From Protopterus annectens (Eukaryota; Chordata; Ceratodontiformes; Protopteridae): 64,000 nucleotides of DNA. Below are positions 25,815 through 38,269 of the stretch, one piece after another (position 1 is the stretch's first letter; each line of letters starts with the position of its first letter). A model generated the notes under the pieces. That model was not told the origin of the DNA. It saw only the letters and a program-made list of their open reading frames with translations, and did no database searches. A program made the translations under genes and the position numbers. Where the stretch lies: assembly GCF_019279795.1 (NCBI RefSeq), contig NC_056745.1, positions 1,491,664,003-1,491,728,002 on the forward strand. Direction: 5' to 3'.

Positions 25815-26690
25815 GACACAAGTACAAACAGTGTTCCGACTCAGAGAGGGGTTCCCAGGGGAGTGGATATTCCTCAAGGTTCATCTCTGTGCCCACTACT
25901 GTCCATAATGGTAATGGACTGTATTAGCAAGCAAGTCAGAGGAGGTATATCCACAAAGTTGCTGTATGCAGACAATGTGGCATTACAGGCAGACTGTAAA
26001 CAAGAACTTCAAAGGAATGGGAATGGAATGCAAACTGAAGGCACATGGGATGAAACGGAGTACAGATAAGACCATTGTAATGGCAGCAAATTGGGGAAAT
26101 CAGAAGAAGCTGAAAATTGAGATAGAAGGGAAAATAGTGGAGCAGGTTAACAGGTCTGAGTATCAGGGAGGTCTGAATGAGGAGGCCGAAGCTCAGAATC
26201 AGAGGGGCTGCAGCCAACTGACAGTGTGTCAGGTAGTGTGTGACAGAAGAATGCCACAGAAGCTGAAAGGAAAAATGTACAAAACAGTGGTACAACCAGT
26301 ACTTCTGTAGGATACAGAAGCCTACCCAAAGAAAGCAGAAGGCATAATGGTTGAGAGCCATAGATGATGTAGATGAAGTGCTTGAGATGGGTGGAAGGGT
26401 GCAGACTGTGGGACAGGCAAAGAAATGAGGGCATCAAAGCAGAGGTGTAAGTAGTTCCAGTTTCAGACAAGGTCAGCGAGAACAGACTGTGGTGGTTTGG
26501 GCACATGTATAGGAATGCAGAAGGTTTGCTGTCAGTCCAGGAGGAACAAGAAAAGGGCAGAAGACTAAATCCATCACAAGGTGGATGGATTGTGTGGTGT
26601 AAAAGACCTGTGAATGTCGGGCCTGACCCTCGCCGATGGTGACTGACTGAATCAAGAGAGATGGGGAGAGTTGGTGACACCCCAACCCTG
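25815..26690 (+). mobile_element. non-LTR retrotransposon fragment, RTE-like RT
   Basis: Encodes IPQGSSLCPLLS, then LLYADN (a decayed YADD box), KLKIEIEGKIVEQVNRSEY and the C-terminal RLWWFGHMYRN segment with a following basic stretch. This order is typical of the RTE-like LINE palm and tail. It differs clearly from the CR1/L2 copies elsewhere in the window. Clade assignment is tentative. The copy has several frame changes and no N-terminal part. Confidence 0.55.
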
Positions 26691-28249
26691 TATACAAAAA
26701 TGGGGAAAAGAGGACTAGTGGTTATTTGAGCAGGTTCTTTACTGTGGGGGACCTATAGTGTCCTTTCCATATGTGTGTGCTTCCATCCACATGCCAGTAA
26801 GGGCCGTCATTGGCTTGGTAGTGCTAAATCCACATCCCCAGTCTTGGATGCTTTTAGTGACTTACAAACCAGCTTGTTGATGATCATCCAAATAGAACCA
26901 CTACCCCCCCAAATGGGTCAGCTACTGTGGACTGCTTACTCTGTCACCCTCACCCAACAGGTCATCCATCGCTTTAGCCTTCGTTTAGAATCCAGTTATA
27001 GTCAAGGCTTTATTTATATATGCCTCAGAGCCAGGCCGAGTTCCCTGGATTTTTCCTGCTTCCTAACTTCTACAGTGGCACAAGTCATGGTATTCCTGTC
27101 ACTGGGTACTCTCTACTGGCCAGTGATCTGTTGAAGAATTCTGATCAGTAGATCTGTCATCACAATGGCAAGATTGCTGAGGATGTTCAGAAGTAGATCA
27201 TCTGGTTCTTATACTTTGTATTCCCATAATACACCCAGTTCCCATCCCCCCCCCATCTCTCTCTATCCTAGTATACAAGTACTGCTCTCCCTGTGGTACA
27301 GTGGCTCCCTCCCAGTATGGTACTCTGCCCACGCCTTCCTTCTTGTCTGCTCATACACTTTTCACTTCAGTGGCTGCCCTTTTGCTTACATCATTGTACT
27401 TTGCTTTATCTATATTTCTGTCTCCTGTCTTCCACCTTTTCTTGTCTTCTCTTTTGCCATAATCATTAGCCTTACTTTCCTATGCAGCTAAATCACATTT
27501 CCTCTTTTTGTTTCTGCCATGTAGTGTTGTCCATAGATTGGAGTACTCCAGTCCTTACCTGTTTCCATAGCTGGTCCATGACTGTATTCATTGCCTTGAT
27601 CTTTTATCCATCTGCATGTAAAGCAATCCTTTAGTCTCAGACCAGTGTATTTAACTTTTATGTGTTAAACCAAGCTTTAAACCACTCAGTTGTATAACCT
27701 AGTCTGCTGTGCTTTGGACCACATCTAAAATTCAACTCTGATGTCAGTTTTCATTCATTCCTCAACAGATGTGTTTGGATCCGATACTCTAGTCTGACTC
27801 TGCCATTACACTAGCTTGTGGCCTCTGACAAACTCTCCTGCTCCATTCGTACCCATAATGCATTATGCCTAAAGTCCCTCAGATCACGTTTGCCACTTTC
27901 GCATCTCAATGTGGTCACCTTTGCTTTTGAGCTACTTGATAGAGTTGAGGGAAATTTTACAAACTTTATTCTTCAGTTTTTTTTTTGATTACTTCCATTG
28001 TCAGATGATTTATTCTGTTTCTCTGTTAGACTCTCACTTTCATAATCTTTTCTACACATTTTTAAACTTAATAGTGTAGTCTTTGCTACAATTATTGGTA
28101 GGCATTTCCTACCCTGCTTCTTTCTTTTATAATTAAACGTTCTCATTTAATAATCTCTGCTGACTTATTCTCATTGGCTTTTCATTTCAGTAGTGGTAAT
28201 ATGTAGTCGGTCACTGCCCGGATATTTTAGTGAATAATTTTTGAGTATC
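26691..28249. other. no clear feature
   Basis: Possibly the 3' UTR of the preceding LINE at its left edge, otherwise AT/pyrimidine-rich sequence. A short C run lies near 27246. No gene is recognised. Confidence 0.45.
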
Positions 28250-28289
28250 CTTTTGACATCTGGGTGGGAATATTCACGTGAAATTGTCT

Positions 28290-30530
28290 GGTGAAGGGTT
28301 CAAAAATGTGAGAAATGTGAGCACAAGATCCCTTTTTCAGATGCCCACACCTTGTGTGTTTACTGCTTAGGGTCTGAACACTTCAACTACGAATGTGACA
28401 TTTGTAGTGGGTTCAACCCCAGACTTTAACAGAAAGAAAAAGCAAGTTAATTTTAAAGGGACTGTTATCCTTTTTCTGAAGCCATTTCTAGAGTTCAGTT
28501 CCCCACAATTAAAGCCAAGGACTCTCTAAAATGGTCCAGATCTTCAGATTCCACTGCATCTACTTCATTGGAACCAAAGACAAAGTCAAAATCGGATCTG
28601 ACGTCTCTTGGGATCCAACCATCTTTGGATCCAATCGGATATGTTGCAAGTCCTACCTACAATCCAACAAAATGTACTCTAGATCCAAAATCCCCAGATC
28701 CTAAACAGTTATCACAGTCTGTATATTCTCCCAGTGTGGATCTGGTTCCTTCCAGGGTGCCCTCCCCATTTTTGACATGTTACTCAAAACCTGCTTTGGT
28801 GGTGTCCTCTCATTGCTCCAGAAGTCTCACAGAGGCAGATGTGGAAAAGATGATGTGATTCTTCACAGAGCAAATTCAGAAGTGGTCCTCACTGTTCCTA
28901 CCCCTTCAGGTCAAGAACACCATCCATCTACCACTCCACCGATAACTCCTTCTCTGACCCAACCTGTTAAAGTCCTTGGATCCGAGAATTCCAGGCCATT
29001 CTAGTTGGATCCAAAAAGAGAATTGTCTTTGGATCTGACTGTTGCCCTAAGTGCACCAGCCTCAACATCTTCGCATCTGGATGACTCTGAGCTGAAGCTT
29101 CCAGGTCAGATCCAAGGGGATACAATAGACTCCAAGGTTTTTCGAGCCATCACTTCCTCTCAGAGCTTTGGCTTTGGGCAGCTGTGATCTGGCTTCCTCC
29201 TCAGGCAGATTGCTCTGAGAGTGGAGGGAAGTGGCAGGCCAGAAAATTGTTTTCTCAGCTCTGTTGACTTCCTTTTCTCCATAGCTTTTTTGTCTTTGAG
29301 GTTGTGGAGAGGGTTTTCTCTGCTCCAGCAGGTCAGACAAGTCTTTCCTCTCAGATCCACCCTCAACCTCTCAGATGACTTTGCACTGTGATCCACAGCA
29401 TTCTGCTCCATGAGGACAGCCATCCCAAAGCTTCCAGACTACCCAGCGAAGTATTGTCATCTCTTCTGATACTTCTCCGGATCATCCCACCAAAGAAGTC
29501 CCTAAGAAGAGGACATGCAAAAGGAAGCACGTGCACTCTCCTCAAGAGTCTGTCACTGAGGATACTGACTTTGATGAGGGAGAAGGGTGTCCCAAATCAC
29601 CACCCAATGATGTCTCTTTTGGAGACATTCTTGAGATCCTTAAAAAAAAAAAAAAAGGGCAGTTGTTCTGCCCAAAACCAGACTCCTGAGGAGTCAATAT
29701 TTCTGCCTCCTGGATTACTCCACCCACTGATGAACCTATTGATTTGGTTTCTAAATGGCCATGGAAGGAAGCTGATATGATTGAGCTGATCCACAAGAGA
29801 CCAGACAGGATTCTGGCTTCACTGGTAGGAAGAGAACATTGGAGTAAAGGGGTAGCAGTTGATGCAATGGTTGTGGTGGCAGCTACAAAGAAGGAACTTG
29901 CAGAATAGAGTTCTCTGTTCATCCCCCTAATAGAGAATCTAGGGCATTGGACTGATTTGGGAAGTGACTTTTGCTCTCTGATCACTAAAGTACATGGCAC
30001 AGTTCACAAGACTTCAAAGGGACTTGATTAAGGAACTTTCAAACTCCCTTTCGGGGACCACTACTGCTGAGGCTCAAACGTCTCTAGCCCCACAGTTGGC
30101 TCCCCTTGAATCTGTTGCAAATGAGTCCAAGAGGCTCATCTCACATGGTGCAGAAGCCATCTCAAGGGCCATGGGTTCAGCTATTTCCATCAGGAGGCAT
30201 GCCTGGATGTACCTGTATGAATTTATGGAGCCCTTCAAGTTATCGTTTGTCAATGCTCCCTTTGACAGCTCTTTCTTGTTTGGCCCCACTGTAAAAGACA
30301 CACTGTCCAGGTGTGAGAATGACAGAAAGACCCTCTCTGCAGTGGACGTGCATTTTTCGACCCCTCAAAGGGCCTTTTCCAGGAATCAATGGGGAAGTCA
30401 AAAATGTGTGTCTGAGTCCTTTCCAGGACATGCATGGAGGTAAGTCCCCCAGAGGCCGAGGGGGGAGAGAGAGAATGGTAGAAGACACCCCCATGGCAGA
30501 GGAGGCCTGTGAAACTTGAGGGTCTAGAGA
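28290..30530 (+). pseudogene. gag-like region of the old DIRS element
   Basis: Three CxxC pairs (CEKC, CVYCLGSEH, CDICSGF) at about 28307-28427 match the zinc block of the younger elements. A long Ser/Pro/Asp-rich part follows, then an SIRRHAWMYLYEF block near 30185 equivalent to IRRHAWLKEQ, with a FLFGPTV segment after it. The region is broken. Confidence 0.7.
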
Positions 30531-30599
30531 TGCATTTTTCTCAGGAGTGCTGAAAGGGTGTGAAGGGAGGCCTGATTGCCTTCCTCTACAAGCAGTCTG

Positions 30600-31980
30600 A
30601 GGTCACTTATCTCTGTACCAGGAAGCCTGGCTAAACAACACAGAAATCACTTGGGTGCATAGAATTATTTCTAGAGGTTATATTATTCCTTTTTCCCTAC
30701 CACCTCCATTCTCCAGGAAAGTCCCCAATGTTCCGCCCTCTTGGAGGGCAGCAGCAACACTAGAAGTACAAAAGCTTTTAGAAAAGTCATCCAAGAGGTC
30801 CCCCAGACAAATAGAATATGGAACTTAAGATTTAGTGCCACAAATGATAGGGGACTGGAGGCCAGTTTTATGTGTGTGTTGAACAAATCTGTTTGACACA
30901 CCAAGTTCCAGATGGTCAGTGTTAGTCCATTCTGCCATTTCTGAGCAAGGGTGACTGTATGTGATCGAGACCTTCAGGATGCATACTGTCACATAAAAAT
31001 GAACAAACAATCAAACAGAGCCCTGCTCTTTGATCTCGTCACAGCCCCCAGAGTGTTCGTGTATGGCAGTGGCTGCAGCTCACTTGAGAGTGCAGGGATT
31101 CCAGGTGTTTCCATATTTAGATGACTATCTCATTACTGCCCCGACCAGCTGTCAACTGGTACAAGCATGAGACCAAGTGTTGCAGACTTGTTCAAATCTT
31201 GGAGTAACCATCAATCTTAAGTCACAATTACAACCGACTCAGACATTGGAATAAATAGAGGCAATGTTCAAGACAGTATGTACGGTAGCAGCTCTTCCTC
31301 TTTCCAAAGTACAAACAATAAGGAATCAGGTCAGGAGAATAATTTACAGTACTAGAATTTTAGGCCAGTTGATTCTGCAAGCCCGGAGATCAACATCAGT
31401 GGCAGTAGATATCACATGACGATTCTGCAATGAATGGTAGCAACAACAATGGTCAATGCTTTCTCCACTCATGTAGGCAAAGATGAGCATAGCTCAGGTA
31501 TGCAAACAGTGTCTCACCTTGTGGATGCAGTTGCAACAACTGTTGCAAGGTCATCCTTTCATTCTCTCTAAGCCCAAGGCCATAATGACCATGGACGTTT
31601 CCCAGATTGCGGTGGGGAGGAGTTTCTGGGGAAGACTGTCCAAGGCATTTGGTCCACCAAAGTGGCCAACTTGCATATCAATGTTCTGGAAATAAGAGCT
31701 GTGCTTTTGGCATTGCAAGCACTCCAAAACACTCTCCCTCTCAGGACTATTGCAGCCCAAATGAACAACATGTCCATAGTTTGGTACATCAACAAACAAG
31801 AGGGAACCAGATCTTACCCCCAGTGTTGAGAAGACCTGAAGTGTGGCAAGGGGTGATATCTTCCAACCACTTTCAAATTGCAATGCATATTCTGGGGAAG
31901 TCCAACGTGATAACAGACAAACTGAACAGGTCCATTTCACCACCTCATTTTCTGTCAATGGGGCCAGCCTTGCTGTGATC
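30600..31980 (+). pseudogene. RT/RNase H region of the old DIRS element
   Basis: Equivalents of VTLDLKEAYLHI (near 30950), YLDD (near 31115), TTDASD (near 31590) and WYINKQ (near 31780) appear in the right order. The region is broken. Confidence 0.7.
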
Positions 31981-32329
31981 TTTTTACATTTCCCCTAAAC
32001 AACAAGTAAAGCAGCTTCTTTGCCCTAATCCCCCCCCCCCCCACTGGACGAGTCACTACTCCACAACTGACCCCCTGGTCTTTTGTATGCATATCATCAG
32101 ATTCCTTAAATTCCTTCAGAAAGCAGCCAGGTTGAACAGCAAAGTCATCCTCATTGCACTTTACTGGCCTTAACAGGTTTGGTTCTCATTGCTTTTGACC
32201 TAAGCTTCTGTACCCACCTTGGATTCTGGATCCAACTCCAGACCTTCTGTCTCACCTGACGGGCATGGTTCACCTGGCTCTCTCAAATGTCAAGCTAACT
32301 GTGTGGTTTTTCCAGTTCCCTTAATAGCC

Positions 32330-33235
32330 AGACAACCAGTGCTGTCGTCACCTGTCCTTTCTATACTTTTATCTTCCCATAAACCTTCTACTAGGAAACT
32401 CGACAGAAGTGAATGGAGAAGATTCATTTATTGGGCAGAGCACAGTCAGATAGACTCCTCCTCAGCTCTGATTCATTCTGTTCTTGAATTTTTAGCGAGT
32501 TTGTTTAATGAGGGTGCTAGTTCATTGACTATTAAAGTTCACCTTACAGCAATTTCTAACTTTCATGTGGGGTTTCATAACTCTTCTCTGGGTTCCTCTA
32601 AGCTGGGCAAAGCCTTTTTGAAAGGTACTCTTCTGCTAAAACTCCCTTATAAAGATCCCATGCCACCATGGGATTTAAATATAGTACTGCAAACCTTAAT
32701 ACATACTCCCTTTGAACCTGCAGTTAAATGTGACCTAAAATGTCTGACCTGGAAATTTCTTCGTTACATCTACTAGAAGAATTTCAGAACTTCACACTTT
32801 ATCTTCTGAGTCCCATGCTTGATTTTCACCAAGGATAGGGTAATCTTGCGTACCAATGCTTCCTTCCTACCTAAGGCGGTGTCAGAATCCAACATCAACC
32901 TGCCAGTATTCTTACACTTTACAAAGTAAAGGAGAACGCATGGTGCACTTACTGGATATTCATAGACAGTTGCGTTTGTGTGCACCGAACAAAACAAATC
33001 AGATTGCATTTCATTTTTCTACAGCAAATTGAATCTTCCCTTACCAAAATCATTAAAGGCTCATTCAACCAGATCTATGACTACTTCCACTGTATTCCAG
33101 TCTAGAGCCACTATGGATGATATAAGTGCAGCTGCAACGTGGCCAATTCCTCACCTTTATCACTCGTTACAAACTAGATCTGGTATCAAGGGGAAGTGCG
33201 GCCTTTGGTTCAAAAGTTTTCAGGAATATTCTTAG
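32330..33235 (+). pseudogene. tyrosine recombinase of the old DIRS element
   Basis: Reads KPSTRKLDRSEWRRFIYW, then LTIKVHLTAISNFH, PPWDLNIVLQTL and PFEPAVKCDLKCLTWK. Further on come KAHSTRS (HxxR motif) and AAATW. These align block by block with the YR of the younger copies. The region is broken. Confidence 0.75.
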
Positions 33236-33390
33236 AGTCCATTAAGATATTTAGGTAGCTGGGGACTCATTCCAATCAGGTGAGGAATGAATGGCTGAGT
33301 TGGACCAGAGTGCCACATCTGAACCCATCCATTGAGGAAGAATGAAAATGGACAACACAGATGGAACATTATGGTAAGTACATAACTTTT

Positions 33391-33704
33391 TTCTTTCACA
33401 TACAGTCCTGTGCCAACTGGTTAAAACTAACTTAATGTAAAATGTCATTTCAGCCTCACTTCCTGTCCATGTTTCAGCTTTTGGTATTTTTTTTAGTTTC
33501 CTTCCGTCGATGTTATGTTCCCTGCAAGTGTAGCTATACTTTTGCTATGTTGCTTCTCCGTGTGCCACCCACATTTAGCAGTATATTAGATGAGGAGTGA
33601 TAGAGTCATGAGCACTTTTTCCTCCCTCCTTCCTGTTCCCTGCTTTCTCTAGGTTCTGCTTTTGTGCTGTCACATTCCTCCTCCTGTGGGTCCTTATTTT
33701 CAAT
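33391..33704. other. no feature recognised
   Basis: Non-coding, pyrimidine-rich; nothing identified. Confidence 0.5.
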
Positions 33705-33854
33705 GTGTTCTCTTGCATGGATTGCTACTGCCCTGCCACACCCTTTCCTCCTCTGTCATTCCCAGACAGCCTACACACTGTGTTCTCTTGCATGGATTGC
33801 TACTGCCCTGCCACCCTTTCCTCCTCTGTCATTCCCGGACAGCCTACACTTCAG
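33705..33854. repeat. 75-bp tandem duplication
   Basis: 'gtgttctcttgcatggattg' begins at 33705 and at 33780, giving two copies in direct contact with the 72-bp array to the right. Confidence 0.85.
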
Positions 33855-33899
33855 CACTCCATGTCAGAGTCCTGTTACACATGCCCATTTTTATGTGAT

Positions 33900-34300
33900 G
33901 CAGGCAGCATGTACCATCCTCTCCTGGCTGCTGTATTCTGTTCTCATACTCTAGGAATTGTGCAGTAATACTGTCCAGGCATGTACTATCCCCTCCTGGC
34001 TGCAGTATTCTGTTCTCCTACTATAGGAATTGTGCAGTAATACTGTCCAGGCATGTACTATCCTCTCCTGGCTGCAGTATTCTGTTCTCCTACTCTAGGA
34101 ATTGTGCAGTAATACTGTCCAGGCATGTACTATCCTCTCCTGGCTGCAGTATTCTGTTCTCCTACTCTAGGAATTGTGCAGTAATACTGTCCAGGCGTGT
34201 ACTATCCTCTCCCGGCTGCAGTATTCTGTTCTCCTACTCTAGGGATTGTGCAGTAATACTGTCCAGGCGTGTAATATCCTCTCCTGGTTGCAGTATTCTG
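33900..34300. repeat. 72-bp minisatellite, left part
   Basis: The unit begins 'aggaattgtgcagtaatact' (33953, 34025, and so on), about 5.5 copies. The array is interrupted after '...gcagtattctg' at 34300 by DIRS b and resumes in phase at 39775. Confidence 0.95.
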
Positions 34301-34471
34301 ATGTTCTTCATCTCACATTGCTGCAGTCCTAACACTAGGGGTAGTCCGCTGTCCCAGTCGGCCCGAATACCAAAGTATAAGGCTGACGTCGGTCAAGGCG
34401 CATTTGACTGACATCAGAACGTCAGGGTACAAATGCGCATGACCGACGTCATATCCCCAGTCTTTTTTGCC
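34301..34471 (+). repeat. left ITR of DIRS b
   Basis: Starts 'atgttcttcatctcacattg', with a private tip unlike the other copies. It pairs with 39573-39774. Confidence 0.95.
34428..34465 (+). promoter_or_regulatory. core promoter in DIRS b left ITR
   Basis: A TACAAAT element at 34428 and an initiator-like CCAGTCTT with A at 34459 keep the 31-nt spacing, though the TATA box is non-canonical. Confidence 0.5.
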
Positions 34472-34615
34472 GCATGGTCCGATGCAGAAGCAGTATTGCG
34501 AGTGCAGGTTGGCGTTCTGAAATTTTCTGAAGTCGGAGTTTCAGACCGAATCAAAGTTGGCTAAGTACCCCGTTGGGGAATATTTTGGTTTTTTCTTGCC
34601 TCAGTATTTAACCGG

Positions 34616-36346
34616 ATGTCAGAAAAAGTGAATAACTGTATTTCTTGTGGGAAACAGATACCTCATAGAGATTACCATACATTGTGTATACCTTGCTTAG
34701 GGCCTGAGCACGACGTTGTTGGCTGTCGCTCTTGTGCTAGATTTAACAAACGCACTATTAAGAGAAGATTAGATTGTGCCAGGTTAGTTTTTGGGAAGCG
34801 TTGTAATTACAACATGCCGTCGGATGCTCCGACGCCCGCTTCGTCTAAAAAGCGCAAGGACAAAGCAGCGAAGCCTAGGGTGGAAGAACCGTCTGTCCCG
34901 GACGTCGGTTCTTTAGAGGGCTCGGTGGAGCCGGTGGTTCTACCAGAAGTTCCTTTGGATTCTCAGGGTGAGACTTTACTGTTACAAGATGTGTCCTCTC
35001 AGGAGGTAGGCCAGGCTGAAGGGGCTTCTCAGGTAGCTGTTCTCCCCTCCCTTCCTAAGGTGGTTAGGCCCTCCCCTTCTGTTTCCAAGGTTCCTTCTAG
35101 AGGTAGGCCAGGGTTAACTTCAGTGGGGGTTTCCCCTAGTTCTTCAGGGTCTCTGCCTAAGAAACATATGCTTAAAATGGCAGAAGATTTGATTACTATG
35201 ATTAGAGGTTCTTTACCCCCCCCTGATAAGAGGCCTAGGGTGGAACCTGAGCTTGAAAGTTTTGAGCAGTGTTCGGAGGCTTCTGAGTCTTGACTGAAGA
35301 CTTGCAGGAGTATCCTCCTTATTCTGATTCTGATGTAGATGACTCTACACCTTGGCTTCTCCTCCTGAGGATTTTTCTTTTCAGAGACCCTTCATTCCAT
35401 GAGGGAGCATTTTAAATGGGAAGGTCAAGATTTCTCTGATTCTAGGAAAAGGCTTAGGGAATTTTTGTTTCTACCCCAGCATAGGCCTTTAGCTATACCT
35501 CCTGTTCTGGATGTGGTAGAGGATGCTTTTGCAGAGGCTTCCCTGAACCCTGATTCTTTGCCTCCTGCCCCAGTTAAACCGGACAGGTATTATAGGGTGC
35601 CTGAAGCTCATAAGTATCTTTTAAGAGTCCCAGGGCAGACCCAGAAACTGTTTCTCAGGGCCCTAAAGGTGTTAAGGCTTCTGTTGTTAAAAATCCTGTT
35701 CCTTCTGATAAAGAGGCAAGGGCTTTGGATAGATGGGGGAAAAAGGTGTATACTTCTTCCACTTTAGCCATGAGGGCTTTGAATTGCCAGTTTCACATGT
35801 TGAAATACCAAAATTATCTCCTTTCACAATTGAAGTCTAAGGTAGATGCTCTGGCGGAAGGTATTGAGTGTAAAGAGTTGCAGGATTTAGTTCATGTTTC
35901 TGAACAAGTGGGTAAGCATTCCTTGCAATGTGGTTTTGATGCTGTACAGGCCTCTTGAGGGTGGCAGCCACTGGTTCTGTTCTTCTTGCAGGCATGCCTG
36001 GCTCAAGGATCAGAATTTAGCTGAACATGTAAAGACAAGGATTTTAGATGCTCCTTTACAATCTGATGTGTTATTTGGTGCGCCTGTGGGCGCAGTTTTA
36101 AAGAATGGAGGACAAGGCTAAGTCTATGCAGACTGTTAAAGATTTTTGCAGGTTCAGCCTCCAAAGTTTAGTAGAAATTGGCCTACTAAGGGGTGGACTT
36201 ATCCTTCTTATGATTCTCAGTCTAGGGGTAGATCTAGACGTGGTAGGGGCAGAGCTCAAGGTTCTTTTAGGCCTAGAGCAGGCAGTTCGCCTGCCCAGTC
36301 TTCTGGTGAGGGCAGGGGTCAGTCCTTTCGTAAGCAGACCCAATGA
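34616..36346 (+). pseudogene. DIRS b gag-like region
   Basis: Starts MSEKVNNCISCGKQIPHRDY. The zinc block with three CxxC pairs is followed by a Pro/Ser-rich linker that differs from the other copies, then the MLKMAEDLITMIRGSLPPPD segment, the YYRVPEAHKYL segment and an Arg-rich end (RGRSRRGRGRAQG). The region is broken. Confidence 0.8.
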
Positions 36347-38250
36347 CTTGCCTTTTCAGCTGCCAGAGCCTTCTCGCCTGGCAGCACCTTTGGGAGGAAG
36401 GCTGGCACTTTTCAAAGAAAACTGGAGTGTTATTACCCAAGACAGATGGGTATTGGATATCGTTCACCACGGTTACAGGTTTTATTTCCATACCTTGCCT
36501 CCTTTCAAAGGCATGCCAGACATTCCTCCTCTACAAAGAAAAGAGGCTCACAAGCAAATTTCTCTGTTGCTCCAGATAGGGGCCATTCAGCCGGTTCCTG
36601 TGCCAGAAAGGGGCCTAGGATTTTATTCTCGCCTGTTCCTAGTACCAAAAAGGGGAACACGTGGAGACCAATTTTGGATTTGTCTATCCTCAACACTTAT
36701 TTGGACATTCCCAAGTTCAAAATGTTGACGTTACAACAGCTTTTACCTCTGCTGGGCAAAGATCACTGGATGGTAACTTTAGATCTCAAGGAGGCTTACC
36801 TTCATGTGCCTATCAGACTCAGTTGCAGGAAGTATCTGCGTTTCGAGCTGGAAATTCCCATTATCAGTTCTCTGCATTGCCCTTTGGCTTATCTACTGCC
36901 CAGAGTATTCACAAAAGTTCTGGCTCCAGTTGTAGCTTTTTCAGGCTAAAAGGAATACAAATCTATCCTTACTTGGACGACTGTCTGATTCTGGCTCAAG
37001 AAAAGGACGAGCTTCTTCAGCATCTGGATTATGTGATAGCAGTGCTAAGATGCCTGGGGTATTCTGTGAACGAAATAAAGTCCAGTCTAGTACCCTCTCA
37101 AGACATGTGCTTTCTGGGTGTGAGACTGAATACAGCAGCCCAGATGGCCTTTTAACCCCGGACAAACAAAAGAGTCTATCCCTTTACTTCCATCAACTAT
37201 CTCATCAGTCCATGCTGACTGCAAGGACAGTCCTTCAAGCATTTGGGTTCATGGCATCTTGTATTCTGGTGCTTCCCAATGCCAAACTGCATATGAGGAA
37301 GCTACAATGGTATCTCAAAAATGTATGGACACAGCACTGCCAGGATCTGGACACTGTCATTCAAATAATACCTTGCATTCAAAAGGAATTTTTGTGGTGG
37401 GCTCAGGAATGTCACCTAAACAAGGGACTCTCTGTGACCCGGCCAGAGGCGAGTCAGATTCTAACAACAGATGCCTCAGACATAGCTTGGGGAGCTCATC
37501 TGAATGGAAAGTGGATACAAGACAAGTGGCCTGCCAGACTACAGCATCTACATATCAACATGAAGGAGATGTTAGCAGTCCAGTTTGCATTACTGCCTTT
37601 CAAGGAGTTACTTCTTCCAGGGCAGGTGTTTATTCTAACAGACAACACAACTGTCATGTGGTACATCAACAAGCAAGGGGGAACACATTCTTATCCTCTA
37701 TGCAGGCAAGCAATGATTTTGTGGGAGACTGCGCTCAGCTTGCAGCTTACTCTTCAAGCAAGGTTTCTGCCAGGAGCACAGAACTCCTTAGCAGATGTGT
37801 TAAGCAGGCAAATCATGGATCCCCACGAATGGAAACTGGATCTTCATGTATTTCAAAAATTGACAGTGTCATGGGGAACTCCAGACATAGATCTGTTCGC
37901 TTCTCCACTAAACCACCAGCTGCCAAAGTTTTGCAAAAGTTATCATCACACAGCTTGGAAAGTGGATGCTCTTTCGTTCAGTTGGGAAAATCTTCATGTG
38001 TATGCCTTTCCACCTCTGCCTCTCCTCCCAAAGGTACTCCTAAAGGTCAGACAAGACAAGCCAAGGATGATTTTGATAGCTCCAGATTGGCCTCGGCAAC
38101 ACTGGTACCCATTACTGAGGAATCTGGTAAGGAAGCCTCCATGGCCTTTACCTTTGATTCCACACCTTTTGTCTCAGAGGGACGGTCATCTACTCAATGT
38201 CAAGCTTCACTCTCTTCATCTAACAGCCTGGCATATTCTGTTTTGCACCA
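36347..38250 (+). pseudogene. DIRS b RT, RNase H and methyltransferase-like region
   Basis: VTLDLKEAYLHVPI and YPYLDD (36964-36981) mark the RT. TTDASDIAWGAHL and TDNTTVMWYINKQ mark RNase H, followed by ADVLSRQ. DIDLFASPLNHQL and FPPLPLLPKVLLKVRQDKP mark the Dam-like part. The region is broken. Confidence 0.85.
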
Positions 38251-38269
38251 CAGCAGGTCTCAACTTCCT

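Larger units (their letters stand above)
28250..33390 (+). mobile_element. old DIRS-type element of a divergent lineage
   Basis: Same gene order as the other DIRS copies (gag, RT/RNase H, YR) but only distantly similar in protein and not alignable at the ends. Both ends are approximate. A 'ttatggtaagtacataac' segment near 33373 resembles the end extension of the younger elements ('ttatggtaggtacaaaac'), suggesting an ICR or right end there. It has many breaks and is clearly the oldest DIRS element here. Confidence 0.75.

Noticed and set aside
26147-26680. 177-residue minus-strand open frame
   Set aside because: It is the antisense of the RTE-like LINE fragment on the plus strand, and no motif is recognised in it.
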